From contig MWJR01000158.1 of NCBI GenBank assembly GCA_002127415.1, forward strand, positions 1-17,845: a stretch of 17,845 nucleotides of DNA, given 5' to 3'. Position 1 is the first letter of the stretch. Every line of letters starts with the position of its first letter. Origin of the DNA: Calditrichaeota bacterium AABM5.125.24 (lineage in GTDB: Bacteria > Electryoneota > AABM5-125-24 > Hatepunaeales > Hatepunaeaceae). The notes under the pieces were generated by a model. It ran no database searches and was not told the origin of the DNA. It saw only the letters and a program-made list of their open reading frames with translations. The translations under genes and the position numbers were made by a program. Shown piece after piece: positions 6,484-14,086 of the stretch.

Positions 6484-7533
6484 TTGAAACCGATCCCTAT
6501 TCTCTGGCCGCTCAGCATACCATATCAGGGGGTGATTCAGACCCGCAACCGTCTTTACGACCTCGGAGTTCTCCCCACTTATGACGCCGGTGCGCCGGTG
6601 ATCAGCGTCGGCAATCTCTCAGTCGGAGGCACCGGCAAGACCCCCTTCGTGATGCATCTTGTCGATCGAATCCGTCGGCTGACTCCAGCGCGCAAGGTCA
6701 GGTTAGGTGTTATCAGCCGAGGTTACAGTGGCAGGGCTCAGGGCACATTGGTGGTCTCAGACGGCCGCAAGGTGGTGGCGTCGGTCAAGGACGCCGGGGA
6801 TGAACCCGCACTCATCGCCGAGGCCTCGCCGGGTGTGGTTGTGGTGGTGGATAGGGACCGGGTGCGTGGTGCCGGACTGGCAGTGAAGGAGCACCGCGCC
6901 AGGCTGCTTCTGCTTGACGACGGCTTCCAGCACCGCCGGCTCAGGCGTGACTTGGACATCGTTCTGCTGGAGGCTGAGAATCCGCTTGGCAGCAGGCGGG
7001 TTCTGCCGGCCGGTTTCCTGCGCGAGCCGGCGCGAGCACTGAAACGCGCTGACGTCGTGGTGCTTTCCAAGGCGGTCGGCGATGATGAAGAGCTGAAGAG
7101 CCGGGCGAGTCGTCTGCAGGATTTGATAGGCAAGCCGGTGGCTGTATCTCGTCTGACCCCGAAATACTGGCGGCGGGTCGGGGTTGCTGAGTTGCTCGCT
7201 CCTGAGCAGGTATCCGGCAGGAAAGTAGCCGCCTTTGCTGGAATTGCCTCGCCGGATTCGTTCTTCGATACGGTCAGGGGACTTGGTGCCGAGCTAACTG
7301 CACGCATCCCCCTGCCTGATCATTGCCGCTACTCGAAATCGCACCTGGACCGGGTCGCCGGTGTGTTTGTCCGCAGCCAGGCTGATTGGCTGGTCACCAC
7401 CGCCAAGGATGCAGTAAAGCTCCCGTCAATACTGCGCTTCCTGCCGGTTTACTATCTCGAGGTCGAGACGAGGGTCGTGGCAGGGGCTGAGATGCTGGAT
7501 GAAATGCTGAATTCGGTGATCGAACGATTATAG
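6484..7533 (+). CDS. lpxK: Tetraacyldisaccharide 4'-kinase
   Basis: This is a 349-residue LpxK, the inner-membrane-associated kinase that phosphorylates the 4' position of the lipid A disaccharide using ATP. The N-terminus (WPLSIPYQGVIQTRNRLYD) is typical of the family. The Walker A loop SVGGTGKTP is at about 46-54, and the conserved DDGFQHRRLRRD block is at about 145-156. The LVTTAKDAVKL stretch near the C-terminus also fits. The start is a TTG at 6484 with AGGA about eight bases upstream. A later GTG at 6532 would cut off the conserved N-terminal helix. It stands as a single gene between two repeat-rich spacers. Its presence shows that the organism makes lipid A and so has an outer membrane. 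Confidence 0.94.
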   Translation: MKPIPILWPLSIPYQGVIQTRNRLYDLGVLPTYDAGAPVISVGNLSVGGTGKTPFVMHLVDRIRRLTPARKVRLGVISRGYSGRAQGTLVVSDGRKVVASVKDAGDEPALIAEASPGVVVVVDRDRVRGAGLAVKEHRARLLLLDDGFQHRRLRRDLDIVLLEAENPLGSRRVLPAGFLREPARALKRADVVVLSKAVGDDEELKSRASRLQDLIGKPVAVSRLTPKYWRRVGVAELLAPEQVSGRKVAAFAGIASPDSFFDTVRGLGAELTARIPLPDHCRYSKSHLDRVAGVFVRSQADWLVTTAKDAVKLPSILRFLPVYYLEVETRVVAGAEMLDEMLNSVIERL

Positions 7534-7654
7534 TCGGAAGATGTAGTCGGAGTTGTCCCAACCTCAAAGCAAGTTATTATGAGTTCGATATAAGCTGTTT
7601 TGTGGTCAGATGTTGCGAATATGTGTAATAGTTATTAGATTTCTGCGTCTATCT

Positions 7655-7678
7655 GTCGTGGTTGTGGACAACCACGAC
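7655..7678. repeat. Palindrome A (first of a tandem pair)
   Basis: GTCGTGGTTGT (7655-7665) and ACAACCACGAC (7668-7678) form an 11-bp stem with a GG loop. An almost identical palindrome lies at 15186-15209. Both are followed by TAC and then a second palindrome. Confidence 0.85.
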
Positions 7679-7707
7679 TACATACTTTAACTTCAATACC
7701 AAATGTA

Positions 7708-7730
7708 GTCGGGCTTGTCTCAAGCCCGAC
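7708..7730. repeat. Palindrome B (second of a tandem pair)
   Basis: GTCGGGCTTG (7708-7717) and CAAGCCCGAC (7721-7730) form a 10-bp stem with a TCT loop. The partner copy is at 15225-15247. It lies between lpxK and the TPR gene. Confidence 0.85.
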
Positions 7731-7767
7731 CATCGTTCATAATCTCAACCCGGGGTATAGACCTTCA

Positions 7768-8448
7768 ATGCTTAAACCGAGGAAGCGGCTGGTAAAGGCC
7801 AAGTTGAAGGAGGATAAGCTCCTCATCTACACCGCGAAGGTGCAGGGCTTCATCTCGAGATACCAGCGTCAGTTAATCTATGGGCTCGCTGCCGTGGTGG
7901 TCATCGGGGGGGTTGTCATTACGACCTTATGGTCGAAGGCCAACGCCCAGAAGCAGGCCGCCTTTGAGGGGCTGCTGGCCCGCGACGCCTATATGCGCAG
8001 CGAGCTCGATGAGGCCATAACCCGCTCCGATATGATCCTGGAGGACTATACCGGCACACGCGCGGCAGCCCTGGCCCTGATGTTGAAAGGGCGTGTATAT
8101 GAACAGCGGGGCGAGCTGGATGAAGCTGCGAGGGCTTTCCAGGAGGTGATAGACGATTATGCCGCCCAGTCATACTTCGCCTTCGGTGCATACTACGCAC
8201 TGGGGTCTATTCATTACGGTCGCGGCGAATACGTGGAGGCGGCACGGTTCTATCGAGAAGCGGCTGAGCATTACCCGGATCACTTCAACGCACCGGTAAG
8301 TCTGGTGGAGGCCGGTCACTGCCTGAAAAAGGCGAGGCGATATGAACAGGCGGGGAGGATCTTCAGGCGGGTGATGACCGAGTATCCCAGGTCGCGCTCT
8401 GTTGACAAGGCTCGTAAGGATCTGGAGGAAATCGAGTTTATGCCTTGA
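7768..8448 (+). CDS. Membrane-anchored tetratricopeptide-repeat protein
   Basis: This is a 226-residue protein with a basic cytoplasmic N-terminus (residues 1-33, KPRKRLVKAKLKEDK). One membrane segment follows (about 37-54, GLAAVVVIGGVVITTL), and then a helical region outside the membrane with three TPR-like units (about 101-134, 141-170 and 177-208, with A/Y/G at packing positions such as GRVYEQRGELDEAARAF). The layout resembles YfgM/Tol-Pal-type TPR proteins that help envelope protein folding or complex assembly, but I cannot name the partner. The start at the ATG is supported by the basic stretch before the membrane segment. The ribosome binding site is weak (GGGG about 12 bases upstream). 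It ends 87 bases before rimP, and a separate promoter seems to start the next group. Confidence 0.8.
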   Translation: MLKPRKRLVKAKLKEDKLLIYTAKVQGFISRYQRQLIYGLAAVVVIGGVVITTLWSKANAQKQAAFEGLLARDAYMRSELDEAITRSDMILEDYTGTRAAALALMLKGRVYEQRGELDEAARAFQEVIDDYAAQSYFAFGAYYALGSIHYGRGEYVEAARFYREAAEHYPDHFNAPVSLVEAGHCLKKARRYEQAGRIFRRVMTEYPRSRSVDKARKDLEEIEFMP

Positions 8449-8454
8449 TATTAC

Positions 8455-8483
8455 TTGCGAAACAGTTGTTTGGTATGTATATT
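8455..8483 (+). promoter_or_regulatory. Candidate promoter of the rimP-nusA-infB group
   Basis: TTGCGA (8455-8460) and TATATT (8478-8483) have a 17-base spacer. It sits right after the TPR gene and about 40 bases before the start of rimP. The RNA would start at about 8490, at the hairpin at 8493-8513. Confidence 0.45.
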
Positions 8484-8492
8484 AGCGCAATT

Positions 8493-8513
8493 GAGTGGGC
8501 CGCATACCCACTC
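8493..8513 (+). promoter_or_regulatory. Leader hairpin with T-rich tail before rimP
   Basis: GAGTGGG (8493-8499) and CCCACTC (8507-8513) form a perfect 7-bp stem with a 7-base loop, followed by TTTCTCGTAT. It could end transcription from the TPR gene or act as a leader hairpin at the very start of the rimP mRNA. The T-run is short (TTTCT), so the terminator role is uncertain. Confidence 0.5.
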
Positions 8514-8535
8514 TTTCTCGTATATGGTAACGTTT

Positions 8536-9045
8536 ATGACCCTTTCGGTTGACGGGCTCGAGCGGCTGTTCAAGCCACTCCTGGACAGTGAGCGTGTTAA
8601 GCTGTGCGGTGTTAAGGTTTCAGGTCGCTCCGGCAGGCCTCTGATCCAGCTGTTCGTTGACTGGGATGACGGGAACATCACCGTTGGTGCCTGTGCCGAC
8701 ATCAGCCGTCAGGCTCAGGACCTGCTCGATATGCAGGAGTGGGCGCCACAGGACTACAGGCTGATGGTCTCTTCTCCGGGGATCGACTGGCCCCTTCGCG
8801 AGATCTGGCAATTTCGCAAGAATGTAGGGAGAGTCATCCGACGAGGTGGTGATGAAGAATCCTTCGAGGGTCGTCTGATCGGTGTGTCTGATGAGGGAAA
8901 GGTCCGTTTGGAGCTGCCGGAGGGGATAGTTGAACGGACGGTGGTGCAGCTAACTGGTGCCAGAGTAATAATTGAACAGTTCGGTAAGGGGAGCGCCGAC
9001 TTCAGTCGGCGACATCTAAAGGGATTAAAGCGGAACAAGGGATGA
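8536..9045 (+). CDS. rimP: Ribosome maturation factor RimP
   Basis: This protein of about 169 residues is needed for maturation of the 30S ribosomal subunit. The family hallmark YRLMVSSPGIDWPL (family consensus close to LEVSSPGLDRPL) is clear, as is the N-terminal LIQLFVDWDDG strand and the ADISRQAQDLLD helix. The C-terminal SH3-like part carries FEGRLIGVSDEGKVRLEL. I chose the ATG at 8536. An ATG at 8524 would add four residues, and neither has a good ribosome binding site. A longer frame from TTG 8455 would overlap the promoter and hairpin. Its stop overlaps the nusA start by four bases (ATGA), so the two are translationally coupled in the standard rimP-nusA-infB order. Confidence 0.92.
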   Translation: MTLSVDGLERLFKPLLDSERVKLCGVKVSGRSGRPLIQLFVDWDDGNITVGACADISRQAQDLLDMQEWAPQDYRLMVSSPGIDWPLREIWQFRKNVGRVIRRGGDEESFEGRLIGVSDEGKVRLELPEGIVERTVVQLTGARVIIEQFGKGSADFSRRHLKGLKRNKG

Positions 9046-10280
9046 AGCACGAGGTCGCTGACGCGGTATCTCAGCTGCTGCGTGAGAAAGGGATCGACCG
9101 GGAGACATTTCAGGACATCATCGAGTATGTCTTTATGTCGATGATCAAGCGGAAATACGGTCGCTCCGATAACTTCAACGTTATCTTCAACATCGATAAG
9201 GGCGACATCGAGATACAGTGCATCAAGACCGTGGTGGAGGACGGCGACCTGTCCGATCCCGCCGCGGAGATCAGTCTCAGTGAGGCGAAGGCCTATGACC
9301 CCTACTCGGAGGTGGGGGAGGACACCGTGGTGATGATCGACTACAACAAGGAGTTCGGCCGTCGCATCATAACCGCCGCCAAGCAGCACCTGATTCAGCG
9401 CATCCGTGAGATTGAGAAGGATAACCTGTTCGAGGAATTCAGCGCGAGGATCGGTGAGATTGTTATCGGAGATATCCACCAGATCTCTCCGGTTGATATC
9501 CGGTTGAATATCGACAAGACCGAGGTCATTATGCCGCGGTCGGAGCAGGTCTATAATGAGCGCTACCGCCGCGGTGATTCCATTAAGTCCATTGTCCTGA
9601 CCGTCAGTAAGACCAGCCGTGATCCTGAGATTATCGTCTCGCGCAGGGATGTCAGCTTTGTGAAGCGGCTGTTCGAGCTTGAAGTGCCGGAGATCTACGA
9701 CAGCATCGTGGAGATAAAAGCCATCGCCCGCGAGGCCGGCGACCGGACCAAGATTGCGGTAGAATCCAACGACAAGCGGATCGATCCGGTCGGCGCCTGT
9801 GTGGGGATGAAGGGTGTTCGGATCCAGGCCATCGTCAAGGAGCTGAACCGCGAGAAGATCGACATCATCCACTGGACAAGGGATCGTGAGCTGATAGTCA
9901 GGCGCTCGCTGGCACCGGTCATCCTGCTTGAGTTGATCTTTCTTGAAGGCGGTAATAAGGTTCTGGTGGTAATCCAGGACGATCAGATGCCGCTGGCCAT
10001 CGGACGCAAGGGACAGAACATCCGCCTGGCTTCTAAGCTCACCGGCTATGAAATAGAACCGATCAAGTCCAGCGAATATTACCAGGAGGAGCTCGACCTG
10101 GATGAGGTTGTAGAGCTCACCGCTCGTCAACGCAGTCTCCTGAAGGACTCAGGCCTTAAAACGGCCGAAGATGTGCTTAATGCCGATAGAGAGGCGCTGC
10201 TGGCGATTCAGGGGGTTGGTCCAAAGACTATTGAAAGGGTTATCGAGGTGTTAAGCGGCTACTTTGAGGAGAGCGAGTGA
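9042..10280 (+). CDS. nusA: Transcription termination/antitermination factor NusA
   Basis: This 412-residue RNA-polymerase-bound factor controls pausing, termination and antitermination. The domains appear in the normal order: the N-terminal polymerase-binding part (1-130), S1 (about 135-200), KH1 (about 230-290, with VGMKGVRIQ) and KH2 (about 300-345, with IGRKGQNIRLAS). A final helix-hairpin-helix-like segment (about 365-405, LAIQGVGPKTIERV) resembles the single C-terminal repeat found in many bacteria. It lacks the two acidic repeats of E. coli NusA, so it is a shorter version. It starts inside the rimP stop (ATGA overlap). A 103-base gap separates it from the chosen infB start. Confidence 0.96.
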   Translation: MKHEVADAVSQLLREKGIDRETFQDIIEYVFMSMIKRKYGRSDNFNVIFNIDKGDIEIQCIKTVVEDGDLSDPAAEISLSEAKAYDPYSEVGEDTVVMIDYNKEFGRRIITAAKQHLIQRIREIEKDNLFEEFSARIGEIVIGDIHQISPVDIRLNIDKTEVIMPRSEQVYNERYRRGDSIKSIVLTVSKTSRDPEIIVSRRDVSFVKRLFELEVPEIYDSIVEIKAIAREAGDRTKIAVESNDKRIDPVGACVGMKGVRIQAIVKELNREKIDIIHWTRDRELIVRRSLAPVILLELIFLEGGNKVLVVIQDDQMPLAIGRKGQNIRLASKLTGYEIEPIKSSEYYQEELDLDEVVELTARQRSLLKDSGLKTAEDVLNADREALLAIQGVGPKTIERVIEVLSGYFEESE

Positions 10281-10383
10281 TAGGACAGGGGGAGAGGCGA
10301 CACCCGTTAGTCCAGCCGCCGGCGTTCTGCATCCACCGGGCTGTCCGCCACGGCCGGCGCACTGGCAGGAGCAAGGTCTGAAG
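10281..10383 (+). other. GC-rich leader between nusA and infB
   Basis: This 103-base gap stays open in the infB frame back to a TTG at 10264 inside nusA. The encoded extension is rich in Pro, Gly and Arg and does not look like the start of IF2, so I treat it as leader. GCCGGCG/CGGCCGGCG words could pair. An AGGAGC at about 10369-10374 can serve the ATG at 10384. Confidence 0.45.
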
Positions 10384-13230
10384 ATGGATTTAAGCGTAGA
10401 AGGAAGTAAAAGGCGGCGCGTGTTCCAGGTTGCCCAAGAGCTCAAGGTAGTGACGCCCACTATCATTGAGTTTCTGGAGGCACGAGGCTACGATGTCAGC
10501 CGGAAGCAGATGCAGCCTGTGAACGAGGAGATGTATGTTGAACTTCTGCGCAGGTTTGACCAGAGCCGTTTCCAGAGATACCAGGCCGACCAGATCGCTG
10601 CACGTCAGGATGACAAGAAGCGTGACACCGCCCGGCTCCGGGAAGCGGAGTTGGAGAAGATCATAGCGGCTAAAGGGACTACGCCGTCTACCCAGCAAAA
10701 GAAGATCGAACTCCCGATATATAGAGAGGTGGTAGTTGAGCCGGCTGCCGGTGTTGAGCCCGAGTCGATCACCGAGGCAGCACCGAAGTCCGCCACACCA
10801 GCGGTTGAGTCTGAACACCCTTCTGAAAAGGCTGCACGTCGCAAGCCTCTCAAGGCAGACAAGCGTCCGAAGACCCCTGCCGGGAGGCTCGCCCCGGTAG
10901 GGGCGAAGTTTAACTTCGCCCCTACTGCAATCGAGGAGGTTGCAGCAGGAGAACCTCCTGCTGTGGTTGAAGGAGCCGGGGCCGCTGTTGCGGAGGTCGC
11001 TGCACCGAAGGCACCAGGCAAGCGGAAGATCGAGCTTCCTGAACCGAGAACCCTTCAGGTTATCGAACCTGCCTCTCCGACGGAGAAGGAGGAGAAGAGC
11101 CCACCCAGGAAGAAGCTCAAGCGCAAAAGGGTTAAACCCAAAGCTGAAACCCCTGAGGACGCCCTCGAGACTGAGGTGGAATCCAGGCTGATCAAGGATA
11201 AGGAGAGGCAGGCCAAGCAGAAGGCCGCTTTCAGGAAACTCGAAGTGGTCACAGTCGGACGTTCATCGAGGAAACGAAGGAGGAGGAGAAAGAGTAAGGC
11301 GGCTGCTGTGGCGCCTGGTGCCGTGAAATCCGGACGGGCTAAGAAGCGGCGGAAAGTGGATGAGGTTGAGGTCGCTGCGACCATTAAGAAAACTGTCAGT
11401 GCTATGATGAGCAGCCACAGCCACACCCGCCGACGCCATGTCCGGACTCAGACCGCAGATAACGGAGATCTTCATCCTGCGCTCAAGGTAACCGAATTCC
11501 TGACCACCCAGGAGCTGGCTGCATTGATAGAGGCGCCGGTTCAGGATATTATCAGGCGCGGCCTCGAGATGGGGATGATTATATCCATCAATCAGCGGCT
11601 TGACCACGACACAATCGAGCTGTTGGCGGCTGAGTTTGACGTCGATGTGGAGTTTGTCCTGGAGGAGGACCTGGAGACGATCGAAACGGTCTCCCCGTCT
11701 GAGAACCTGCAGAAGCGTTCCCCGGTGGTTACGGTTATGGGTCACGTTGACCACGGCAAGACCACCCTGCTCGACCACCTGCGCAGCACGCGTGTGGCGG
11801 AGGCGGAGGTGGGCGGTATCACCCAGCATATCGGCGCCTATGAAGTCAACTATAAGGGCGATTGGGTAACCTTCCTCGACACCCCCGGACACGAAGCCTT
11901 TACCGCTATGCGGGCTCGTGGGGCTCAGATCACCGATATTGTCGTCCTGGTCGTAGCTGCGGACGACCGGGTGATGCCTCAGACCCTTGAAGCCATTGAC
12001 CACGCCCGCGCCGCAGGTGTTCCCATTATCATCGCCGTTAATAAAATAGATAAGCCGGAGGCCGATCCTGAGGCCATCTATAAGTATCTGGCAGATAACA
12101 ATATTCTGGTCGAGAAGTGGGGCGGCAAATACCAGGCAGCAGAGATCTCAGCTAAGTTCGGCACCGGGATGGACAATCTGCTGGCGGAGATTCTGGTCGC
12201 GGCAGAACTGCTCGATCTGAAGGCTGATCCGACGGCTAATGCCCGGGGGGTGGTGGTTGAATCTCAACTGGATAAAGGACTCGGCGCTATAGCCACAATT
12301 CTTATCCAGAACGGGACCTTGAAGATCGGCGAGCCGTTCCTGATAGGTCAGCATTACGGCCGGGTGCGGGCTATGTATAATGAGCTGGGCGAAAGCCGGG
12401 AAGATGCAGGTCCCTCAACGCCGGTTCGGGTGGTCGGCTTCAACGGTGTTCCGCAGGCCGGCGACCGGCTCCTTGTTTACCCCAGCGAGAGAGAGGCGCG
12501 TGAGGTAAGCCTGCGCCGACTGAGACAGTATCGCGAGATCTCTATGAGACAGATCAGAACCCTGACCCTCGAACAGGTCAGCCGAAAGATGAAGGAGACC
12601 GACATGAAAGAGCTGCCGCTGATAATCAAGGGGGATGTTCACGGCTCGGTGGAGGTGTTGTGCGACGCCTTGATGAAGCTGTCAACCTCAGAGGTGCAGG
12701 TTCAGATTATCCACCGGAGCGTCGGCGGCATAACCGAGTCGGACATACTGCTGGCGGCGGCTTCGGGAGCCATTGTGATTGGATTCCACGTTCATCCCAA
12801 CCCGCAGGCGCGCGAGGTGGCCCGCAGCGAAGGGGTCGAGATCAGGGTGTATCGCATCATCCACGAGGTGGTGGACGATATCCGCAAGTCACTTGAGGGG
12901 CTGCTGGCGCCTGAGAGCGAAGAGCGCCACACCGGCATCCTCGAGGTTCGTCAGGTGTTCAAGATCAGCCGCATCGGGACCATCGCCGGCTGTTACGTTC
13001 AGGACGGCAGGATCAACCGCCACAGCAGGGTGCGCCTGATAAGGGACGATGTCGAGGTCTGGTCGGGTGAACTGGCCAGCCTGAAGAGATTCAAGGATGA
13101 TGCTCGTGAAGTTGCCTCGGGCTTTGAATGTGGAATTGTGCTGCAAGGCTGGGGCGACCTTCGTGAAGGGGATACCATCGAAGCCTACGAAGTGGTCGAA
13201 CTGATGCGTAAGCTGGAAGATACGGTGTGA
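10384..13230 (+). CDS. infB: Translation initiation factor IF-2
   Basis: This 948-residue GTPase delivers fMet-tRNA to the 30S subunit and helps subunits join. An N-terminal IF2_N unit is at about 10-50 (RVFQVAQELKVVTPTIIEFL). A long, disordered, Ala/Pro/Lys-rich linker (about 60-350) ends in very basic runs such as KRRRRRKSK. A second IF2_N unit follows at about 367-420. The G domain has GHVDHGKT (453-460), DTPGH (499-503) and NKID (553-556), and is followed by domains II to IV (IIKGDVHGSVE, HVHPNPQA). The ATG at 10384 is preferred because the IF2_N domain begins soon after it. An unusual feature is that codons 172-181 are a 29-bp palindrome that resembles an intergenic repeat. The stop overlaps the ylxP GTG start by four bases. 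Confidence 0.97.
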   Translation: MDLSVEGSKRRRVFQVAQELKVVTPTIIEFLEARGYDVSRKQMQPVNEEMYVELLRRFDQSRFQRYQADQIAARQDDKKRDTARLREAELEKIIAAKGTTPSTQQKKIELPIYREVVVEPAAGVEPESITEAAPKSATPAVESEHPSEKAARRKPLKADKRPKTPAGRLAPVGAKFNFAPTAIEEVAAGEPPAVVEGAGAAVAEVAAPKAPGKRKIELPEPRTLQVIEPASPTEKEEKSPPRKKLKRKRVKPKAETPEDALETEVESRLIKDKERQAKQKAAFRKLEVVTVGRSSRKRRRRRKSKAAAVAPGAVKSGRAKKRRKVDEVEVAATIKKTVSAMMSSHSHTRRRHVRTQTADNGDLHPALKVTEFLTTQELAALIEAPVQDIIRRGLEMGMIISINQRLDHDTIELLAAEFDVDVEFVLEEDLETIETVSPSENLQKRSPVVTVMGHVDHGKTTLLDHLRSTRVAEAEVGGITQHIGAYEVNYKGDWVTFLDTPGHEAFTAMRARGAQITDIVVLVVAADDRVMPQTLEAIDHARAAGVPIIIAVNKIDKPEADPEAIYKYLADNNILVEKWGGKYQAAEISAKFGTGMDNLLAEILVAAELLDLKADPTANARGVVVESQLDKGLGAIATILIQNGTLKIGEPFLIGQHYGRVRAMYNELGESREDAGPSTPVRVVGFNGVPQAGDRLLVYPSEREAREVSLRRLRQYREISMRQIRTLTLEQVSRKMKETDMKELPLIIKGDVHGSVEVLCDALMKLSTSEVQVQIIHRSVGGITESDILLAAASGAIVIGFHVHPNPQAREVARSEGVEIRVYRIIHEVVDDIRKSLEGLLAPESEERHTGILEVRQVFKISRIGTIAGCYVQDGRINRHSRVRLIRDDVEVWSGELASLKRFKDDAREVASGFECGIVLQGWGDLREGDTIEAYEVVELMRKLEDTV
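10897..10925 (+). repeat. Palindromic repeat inserted in frame in the IF2 linker
   Basis: GTAGGGGCGAAGTT (10897-10910), one central T, then AACTTCGCCCCTAC (10912-10925) form a perfect 14-bp inverted repeat. It begins exactly on a codon boundary and encodes VGAKFNFAPT (residues 172-181). The opposite strand encodes VGAKLNFAPT. Aromatic residues are out of place in this Ala/Pro/Lys linker. The GTAG/CTAC ends are like those of the intergenic repeats here. Confidence 0.88.
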
Positions 13231-13511
13231 GGCTGACGCTTATTACCTATCATCTATACCTTCCTGAATGCCACTCCCTGAAGGAAAAAAGGAGCGTCCT
13301 CAAGGGTCTGAAAGACAAGTTGAAGAGCTCACGCCTCAACATCTCCGTGGCCGAGGTGGACCACCTCGATCTATGGCAGCGCTCAACACTGGCTGTGGCG
13401 ATGATTTCAACCGACGGTAAGGGCTTTGATAAGGTAGCCGGGGCGATCGACGCCCTGATCGCCGGGCGAGGAAGGGCCCAGATACTCCGGACCGAACGCT
13501 CTGAATATTAA
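13227..13511 (+). CDS. ylxP: DUF503/YlxP-family protein
   Basis: This is a 94-residue DUF503 protein. The family is small and cytoplasmic, and is commonly encoded between infB and rbfA. Its role is thought to be linked to ribosome assembly, but the reaction is unknown. The N-terminus LTLITYHLYLPECHSLKEKRSVLKGL is typical in its SLKEKR motif, and the following NISVAEVDHLDLWQ region is also characteristic. The start is GTG at 13227, and GTGA overlaps the infB stop, so translation is coupled. The length is normal. A repeat-filled gap of about 194 bases separates it from rbfA. Confidence 0.9.
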   Translation: MRLTLITYHLYLPECHSLKEKRSVLKGLKDKLKSSRLNISVAEVDHLDLWQRSTLAVAMISTDGKGFDKVAGAIDALIAGRGRAQILRTERSEY

Positions 13512-13542
13512 ATCCTTAAGCGCGCTCTCAGGCAGCATCGTC

Positions 13543-13574
13543 ATCCTTCATCAGTCAGCTGACTGATGAAGGAT
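13543..13574. repeat. Perfect 32-bp palindrome between ylxP and rbfA
   Basis: The sequence from 13543 to 13574 equals its own reverse complement over all 32 bases, with the centre CAGCTG and no loop. It reads ATCCTTCATCAGTCAG in each arm. It lies 31 bases after the ylxP stop. In RNA it would fold into a long stem, and in DNA it could be a two-fold-symmetric site. No T-run follows. Confidence 0.9.
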
Positions 13575-13618
13575 CTCCCCTGTCGGGTTACGATTTTGCG
13601 ATGCACCAGATGGCTGCG

Positions 13619-13654
13619 TCCCGATCCTCCCGACGCTTCGGGATAGGAACGGGA
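13619..13654. repeat. Nested imperfect hairpin with CCCGA/TCGGG core
   Basis: The outer arms TCCCGATCCT (13619-13628) and AGGAACGGGA (13645-13654) pair in nine of ten positions. The inner arms CCCGA (13629-13633) and TCGGG (13638-13642) pair perfectly. The core matches that of the 4984-5031 repeat. It lies 51 bases before rbfA. Confidence 0.7.
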
Positions 13655-13705
13655 TAACGTCCGGGCTAAACGGCGGTGCGCCCAAGGGCTCAGCGGGGAG
13701 AGTGT

Positions 13706-14086
13706 ATGAAATCCCACCGACTACAGCGGGTCAGAGAACAGATCAAACGTGAACTGGCCGAGATCCTCCGCTCTCTGAAGATGGAGTTGGGTGACTATCT
13801 TATTACGGTGACCGGCGTTAATATGTCGAGAGACCTGCGTAATGCAGAGGTTTGGGTGAGCATATATGGCGAGCCTGGACACAGGAGGGAGGCCATCTTG
13901 AGGCTGCGCTCATCCACAGGCCTCGTCCGTCATCATCTCGCCAGGCGGGTCACCCTGCGCTATATACCGGAGCTGAGATTCAATCTGGACGAAACGCTGG
14001 ACTCCGCGGAGCGGATCGACGGTATCTTGAGAGAGAGTGGTTTACTGAAGGGTTCGGATCTGGAGGGTGGGGAGTCGGATGAATAA
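13706..14086 (+). CDS. rbfA: Ribosome-binding factor A
   Basis: This 126-residue 30S assembly factor binds near the 5' end of 16S rRNA and aids late maturation. The KH-like fold is recognisable from QRVREQIKRELAEIL at the N-terminus, the VTGVNMSRDLRNAEVWVSIYG strand-turn region, and RRVTLRYIPELRFNLDETLDSAERID near the end, which is the conserved PEL.F..D.S...... block. I chose the ATG at 13706 because GGGGAGAG lies five bases upstream. The longer frame from 13676 has no such site. The length is normal. The last eight bases overlap the start of the DHH phosphoesterase gene. Confidence 0.95.
   Translation: MKSHRLQRVREQIKRELAEILRSLKMELGDYLITVTGVNMSRDLRNAEVWVSIYGEPGHRREAILRLRSSTGLVRHHLARRVTLRYIPELRFNLDETLDSAERIDGILRESGLLKGSDLEGGESDE

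Noticed and set aside
6147..6518. Minus-strand 123-codon frame upstream of lpxK
   Set aside because: It is largely translated repeat sequence (including the 6406-6437 hairpin) and has no recognisable domain or ribosome binding site.
7655..7730. Possible CRISPR-like array
   Set aside because: Only two unlike palindromes are present at each locus. There is no regular spacing, no series of identical repeats and no cas gene.
8754..10130. Long minus-strand open frame (458 codons) opposite rimP/nusA
   Set aside because: It is antisense to two clear genes. The protein is rich in L/D/H/V with no recognisable domain, typical of a shadow frame of GC-rich coding DNA.
10264..10383. TTG-initiated N-terminal extension of IF2
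   Set aside because: The extension overlaps nusA and encodes a Pro/Gly/Arg-rich stretch with no relation to IF2_N. The ATG at 10384 is better placed.
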